Assembly: GCA_003505715.1 (NCBI GenBank)
Contig: DNXU01000279.1
Span: 3,500 to 13,496 of the forward strand
Direction of reading: 5' to 3'
Origin: Cyanobacteria bacterium UBA8803
Lineage (GTDB): Bacteria > Cyanobacteriota > Cyanobacteriia > Cyanobacteriales > Coleofasciculaceae
DNA: 9,997 bases
Below are positions 6,365 to 9,997 of the stretch, piece after piece (the stretch's first letter is position 1; each line of letters starts with the position of its first letter). The translations under genes were made by a program, and so were the position numbers. The notes under the pieces were generated by a model. That model was not told the origin of the DNA, searched no databases, and saw only the letters and a list, made by a program, of their open reading frames with translations.

Positions 6365-6847
6365 TTACCCAGCTAAATTGCTACCTGCCCGACTAAAATC
6401 TGGGGGGGCATTTTTGACCTCGTAAACGTTCAACTTATTGTTGAGTTCTCGAATTCGCCGGGAAAGCAGACGGATAATATTAATTGCAATTCCCGGCGTC
6501 TCGTCAATGGCGTCATAAAGCTGTAGTTGGGTCAGTAGCAGACATTCACAGGGTTCCATGGTTGTGACTGAGGCCGAACGCGGTTCCGCATCAAACAGGG
6601 ACATTTCACCGAAACACGCTCCATGTTTGAGATAGGCCAAATCGCGATCACCAATGTGAACCCGTACTAAACCGGATACAACGATATAAAGCGATCGCCC
6701 CTCTTCTCCTTGAGTGACGATGGTGTAGTCAGCTGGGAAGGATAACTCATCCATTACCGAGGCGACACGCACCAGGAAATCGTCCCGCAACTCCTGAAAA
6801 ATTGGGACAGCCCTGACAAATAGTAGACGCTCAACGCTGGTTAACAT
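6365..6847 (-). CDS. Stand-alone cyclic nucleotide-binding domain protein
   Basis: This 160-residue protein is essentially one CAP/CNBD fold. A short N-terminal helix (VERLLFVRAVPIFQEL, 5-20) leads into the beta-roll (about 35-105). The phosphate-binding cassette is FGEMSLFDAEPRSASV at 79-94, with E81, R90 and S91 lining up with the cAMP-contacting Glu, Arg and Ser of CRP. C-helix-like residues follow at 108-143. There is no helix-turn-helix, kinase or other output domain, so it is not a CRP-type transcription factor and probably acts by binding a partner. It lies 108 bases downstream of the 1007-residue NTT/HEAT gene on the same strand, and as I recall homologues of that protein can carry a CNBD fused at the C-terminus, which makes it the likely partner. 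There is no Shine-Dalgarno. The 32 C-terminal residues after the helix look disordered. Confidence 0.9.
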   Translation of the reverse strand: MLTSVERLLFVRAVPIFQELRDDFLVRVASVMDELSFPADYTIVTQGEEGRSLYIVVSGLVRVHIGDRDLAYLKHGACFGEMSLFDAEPRSASVTTMEPCECLLLTQLQLYDAIDETPGIAINIIRLLSRRIRELNNKLNVYEVKNAPPDFSRAGSNLAG

Positions 6848-6914
6848 GGGGTAGCGGTTTGCCGATTGCTATGGGCGCTTAGTTACAGAAATATCAAGTT
6901 TATCTTATTCCCTA

Positions 6915-6946
6915 ATCCTGCTGATTCTAAATCCTGCTGATTCTAA
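6915..6946. repeat. Perfect 16-bp tandem duplication
   Basis: ATCCTGCTGATTCTAA occurs at 6915-6930 and again immediately at 6931-6946 without mismatch. It lies in the 108-base gap between the minus-strand NTT/HEAT gene (stop at 6956-6958) and the cNMP-domain gene (start at 6847). Each unit contains AATC and GATT in inverted order around CTGCT. A weak minus-strand promoter (TTAGAA, 17 bases, TAAGAT) would place its -35 in the repeat copy nearer the cNMP gene, but its match to consensus is poor. Confidence 0.75.
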
Positions 6947-6955
6947 GGAGATACA

Positions 6956-9900
6956 CTAATTAACCAAACCGAACTCTTTGATCATCTGTTGTGCAGCCGC
7001 AGCCACCAAACGGTCTGAATCATTCTTCATTCTTGGCAACAACTCTAAACAAGAACGAGGCGAGGCGGCTTTCAGATAAGCCAATACGGCTTCCCGAACA
7101 AAACCCGTAGGATGACGCAGACAGACTAATGTTGCCTCCGGCGTCAAACCGTAGTGAGCTGCCCTTGCCAAATGAAAACAACAGGCTAACGTCCAGTCTG
7201 ACAGAAAATGCCGCAACTCAATCATTCGGCGCAGGCGATCGCTAGGACTGATTGGTTGGTATGGTACTAAGTCCACCAAGCCAGCCAGCTTCTCGGCAGT
7301 AGAGCGCCGATCTAAAATCCCCAAAAATACTTGCTTCTGGGGAATATCAATTGTATTATCCAGGATTTCTAACCCTAGGGCAATATTAGACCGCGATTCC
7401 GACTCTAGATTGTACGCAGCAGCTTGAATCGCACCTAAAGGATAAAGAAACTTCATCAGCCAAAAGCAGCGATCCAGGAGATCCTTTTCCAGATCCTCTA
7501 GCGCCCGTCGCAGCAAATCTGCTTCCTGTCCTCCAATCTTTTCGGGTGTCAGATCCAGAATTGCTGCATAAACCTGACCCAACATCAGTAATTCTTGCTC
7601 AATTAATGTCTCAATTCCCGATCTGCCCAACTGATCTAGCACGGTTTCAATGCCCACTTCATTGGGAATCTTCAGCAAAATCCGCAGAATGTTGCGGCGA
7701 GAAGTACCCCAAGAGACTGTAAGCTGTTGCACGAGTTGATGCAAGGCTTCTGGGGTACCAATCTCGCCCAAAGCTGTCCAAGCTTGCAGCCTCACCAAGT
7801 CAGGTTTGTGGATATCTTCCGCCAATTCAACCAGTAACGGGATTGCTTCATTGCCCAGGCGCACCAAAGCCATACGGGCAGCATCGCGGGTGGATTTATA
7901 GTACAAGCCCTTGATCAGAGAGGGATAGTACTCTTCTAAATGAGTGGCAGCGATCGCATCCAAGAGAGCGCAGCGTACCCGTAAGGATTCATCTTGCAAG
8001 AGATTTGGCACGTAAAGCCTGAGTGCTTGCAAATACTCCGCTTCTCCTAAAGCTCGCGTACCCATTACCCGTTCTCGTTCCCGTTTTGAGGTTAGCATCC
8101 GCCGCAGCGTATTAGTTGCCTCTGCCTTTTCGGTAGGCGTACCCCGGCGCAACATTAAAGCCGCTGCCGTAGATCGCACCATGGGGTCAACCGTTGAGTT
8201 CAGATAAGACTTAATGGTGCTAACATCCAGTTCTGGCTGAGTTAACCAGACATAACGCAAGGCTAAAGCGAGGACTTCTGGTGGCGGTTGTTGTGCGATC
8301 AGAACTTGGACATCCTCCAGGTAAGCTGGGTTGGGATGTTCCAACATGGCTTCCAGACTCTGGCACTGTAAAGCCGTAGACAACCGTGGTAATAATGGGC
8401 CAAGTACTTCACCCACATTCACGGGATCAATCTGGTACAACAGTTGAATACAGGAGCGTTTATCAGCTTCTGTCCCTTCTGTCCCGGGTTGATCTAGGGT
8501 CTCCAGTACAGCTCGTTTGAATGCCCGCAAGTCCACATCAGAAAAGCCCAAACGGCCTTTTTCGGCACTCTGAACCAGCAAGCTAACATAGCTAGAGCGC
8601 ATCAACCAACCACTCAGCAACCAGACGAGGGACAAAAGCACTATCCCTAAGATAAACACCGCACTCTGCCATTGTTGGATCGTGGCTTCGGACTGTCCTG
8701 GGAATACCTGATGCAACAGCCAAATGCTTGCCAACATGCTTAGACCAGTGATCCCGGTAGTGATGGGTTCGGCAATGCCTTGTACCTTAGTTTGAATAGC
8801 ACTGCGGATCGTTTCTGGGATAGGTTGGAACAGGAAAGGTTCAATCCCAGCGATTAAGGTATAGCGCAGTAACTCGTCGATAAATCTGAGGAATATCAGA
8901 CCTACAAATAGGCCAGTCACCAACTCCGGAACGGCAATGGAGCGATCCACAAGGTTAATGACAACATCCAGCAAACCACTCAGGGTGATTAAGCCGAAGA
9001 TAGCTAATGAGGCGGGTAACATCATGGCAGCAGCAAAGACGCCGACCCGGTCAATAATGCGGCTAGAGATGAACCATTGAGACATAAGTTCAAATAGCCC
9101 GACAATACCGCTGAACAAGCCCAGAAAACCCGCAATGTCGGCAGCCTCTAGGTTTTCTTCTAACTGACCCAGGTATTGGAATTCCACCAAAAGATACAGT
9201 GCTTCACCCAGGATAAAAAAGCTAAATAAAGGAATAATGTAACGCTGTAGCGGGCCTGAGGTGCGGCGGACAACAAATTCTTGCTCCTCATCTTCCCAAT
9301 CTCGTGTTGGTGAGTTGGGAAAGGCTTGTTGGTAGCGTCTGGTTAAATAAAATAGCACTCCCGCCCCTACCATCATCATTAAAGAAGCGACAATGAGAGC
9401 ATTGTTAATATCGCCAACAGCCAGTAACAAAAGCGGTAAAGAAAAGCCCGATATTACATCTGCAACCAGTAGTCCCGAAGAAATGAGGGGGTAGGTGCGC
9501 TTAATTTCCCGGATATTGAACAGTTGATTGGCAGCCACTTGAGAGTTGAGGTCGTTGAGGACTTCTACCGCATCCATCCACAACCGCAACAAAAAAATAG
9601 TGCCTAAAGCAATCAAACCGTCGGCATAGTCAATCCCCAAGCCCAAGCGGAAGATAAACAGGGGTATGGCAGCTAGTAGTGCGATCGCCACTAAGACGGT
9701 TCTCATGGGTAAAATGCTTTGCAGCCAGGAATAAACAAATCCCAAGCTGGAACATATCAGGGCACTGGCGATGTAAATCACCGGCAACCACTTGGCACCG
9801 TATTTATCTAAGAAGAGTGCTGTAGCACTGTATTCAAACCAAAGTAGTCCCACTGAGGTTGCGGTGTAGAACGCGAACATTAGTAATGTCCGCTCACCTT

Positions 9901-9979
9901 CTTCCGGACGGAGATTCACCCATTGGAGGATTTTCCGTACCCAGTTACCTTGAAAGCGAGTACGAGTTGATAGTTTCAT
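6956..9979 (-). CDS. NTT/MFS-like membrane protein fused to a long HEAT-repeat domain
   Basis: The 1007-residue protein has two halves. Residues 30-462 contain about 12 hydrophobic helices, for example 33-56, 66-88, 94-112, 119-134, 165-187, 193-212, 246-268, 316-340, 352-366 and 438-460. The arrangement resembles the ATP/ADP translocase-like NTT family and the wider MFS fold. The block at 378-413 (GIEPFLFQPIPETIRSA, then KVQGIAEPITTGITG) aligns by eye with the conserved NTT segment KEMAYIPL followed by KTKGKA, but the lysines are largely lost. Residues 483-1000 are alpha-helical HEAT-like repeats, seen in units such as DPMVRSTAAALMLRRG (598-613), LRVRCALLDAIAAT (666-679), DLVRLQAWTALGEIGTPEAL (727-746) and TGFVREAVLAYLKAA (958-972). 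These should form a cytosolic protein-binding scaffold. The TAG stop is followed by the cNMP-domain gene, probably in the same transcript. Nucleotide transport is not shown; a sensory or scaffold role is equally possible. The ATG sits inside a heptamer repeat, with no Shine-Dalgarno in view. Confidence 0.85.
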   Translation of the reverse strand: MKLSTRTRFQGNWVRKILQWVNLRPEEGERTLLMFAFYTATSVGLLWFEYSATALFLDKYGAKWLPVIYIASALICSSLGFVYSWLQSILPMRTVLVAIALLAAIPLFIFRLGLGIDYADGLIALGTIFLLRLWMDAVEVLNDLNSQVAANQLFNIREIKRTYPLISSGLLVADVISGFSLPLLLLAVGDINNALIVASLMMMVGAGVLFYLTRRYQQAFPNSPTRDWEDEEQEFVVRRTSGPLQRYIIPLFSFFILGEALYLLVEFQYLGQLEENLEAADIAGFLGLFSGIVGLFELMSQWFISSRIIDRVGVFAAAMMLPASLAIFGLITLSGLLDVVINLVDRSIAVPELVTGLFVGLIFLRFIDELLRYTLIAGIEPFLFQPIPETIRSAIQTKVQGIAEPITTGITGLSMLASIWLLHQVFPGQSEATIQQWQSAVFILGIVLLSLVWLLSGWLMRSSYVSLLVQSAEKGRLGFSDVDLRAFKRAVLETLDQPGTEGTEADKRSCIQLLYQIDPVNVGEVLGPLLPRLSTALQCQSLEAMLEHPNPAYLEDVQVLIAQQPPPEVLALALRYVWLTQPELDVSTIKSYLNSTVDPMVRSTAAALMLRRGTPTEKAEATNTLRRMLTSKRERERVMGTRALGEAEYLQALRLYVPNLLQDESLRVRCALLDAIAATHLEEYYPSLIKGLYYKSTRDAARMALVRLGNEAIPLLVELAEDIHKPDLVRLQAWTALGEIGTPEALHQLVQQLTVSWGTSRRNILRILLKIPNEVGIETVLDQLGRSGIETLIEQELLMLGQVYAAILDLTPEKIGGQEADLLRRALEDLEKDLLDRCFWLMKFLYPLGAIQAAAYNLESESRSNIALGLEILDNTIDIPQKQVFLGILDRRSTAEKLAGLVDLVPYQPISPSDRLRRMIELRHFLSDWTLACCFHLARAAHYGLTPEATLVCLRHPTGFVREAVLAYLKAASPRSCLELLPRMKNDSDRLVAAAAQQMIKEFGLVN

Positions 9980-9997
9980 TGTTGATTGTTCATTGTT
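9978..9997. repeat. Heptanucleotide repeat ATTGTTS overlapping a start codon
   Basis: On the plus strand the units are ATTGTTG, ATTGTTC and a partial ATTGTT cut by the window edge. The first unit includes two bases of the minus-strand start codon of the NTT/HEAT gene. On the minus strand the array also creates an earlier ATG (9993-9991) opening a five-codon frame that ends in TGA overlapping the true ATG. The array may continue to the right of the window. Confidence 0.6.

Noticed and set aside
6851..6940. Minus-strand promoter for the cNMP-domain gene (TTAGAA, 17 bases, TAAGAT)
   Set aside because: Only about 3 of 6 and 4 of 6 consensus matches, so not listed as a feature; co-transcription with the upstream gene is as likely.
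6945..6954. AAGGAGATAC on the plus strand, resembling a ribosome binding site
   Set aside because: No plus-strand gene follows; the downstream DNA is the coding part of the minus-strand NTT/HEAT gene.
9978..9993. Five-codon upstream frame ending in ATGA overlap with the NTT/HEAT start
   Set aside because: It arises directly from the heptamer repeat and has no ribosome binding site; coupling cannot be supported with the window ending there.

Overview
The window is cyanobacterial chromosome, most likely from a filamentous or otherwise repeat-rich cyanobacterium. The evidence is ten copies of the HIP1 octamer GCGATCGC in 10 kb (starts at 446, 2229, 2812, 3154, 4243, 4780, 6691, 7235, 7950, 9681), a photosystem II S4-domain protein gene, a cyanobacterial-type IspG, and short tandem heptanucleotide repeats in several intergenic gaps. 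No plasmid, phage, transposase, CRISPR, tRNA or rRNA signal was found.

Layout. On the plus strand from the left: a PilB/GspE-type secretion ATPase (184-1818); a 171-residue membrane-hairpin protein of unknown function (1929-2444); the photosystem II S4-domain protein (2593-3372); a PotC-like ABC permease (3451-4302); a 67-residue protein with four N-terminal cysteines and a strong ribosome binding site (4561-4764); a 350-base structured gap; and ispG of the MEP isoprenoid pathway (5115-6332). On the minus strand, converging on ispG: a 1007-residue protein with an NTT/MFS-like 12-helix membrane half and a HEAT-repeat half (6956-9979), followed downstream by a 160-residue stand-alone cyclic-nucleotide-binding domain (6365-6847).

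How the genes relate. Most plus-strand genes look like unrelated housekeeping or accessory genes with their own intergenic gaps (about 78 to 350 bases), not one operon. The minus-strand pair is the most system-like part. A membrane transporter-like protein with a large HEAT scaffold sits directly upstream of a cNMP-binding protein that has no output domain, suggesting a two-part cyclic-nucleotide-responsive membrane complex. This is inference from domain content and adjacency.

The non-coding DNA is unusually patterned. It holds heptamer repeats of five different sequences, two of which form a 14-bp stem with their inverted copies; a 12-bp hairpin of a type dispersed in cyanobacterial genomes; a perfect 16-bp tandem duplication between the two minus-strand genes; and a recurring AGCTATGG octamer upstream of ispG. 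I see no clearly new defence or biosynthetic system. The best candidates for something undescribed are the NTT-HEAT/cNMP pair and the small cysteine protein.
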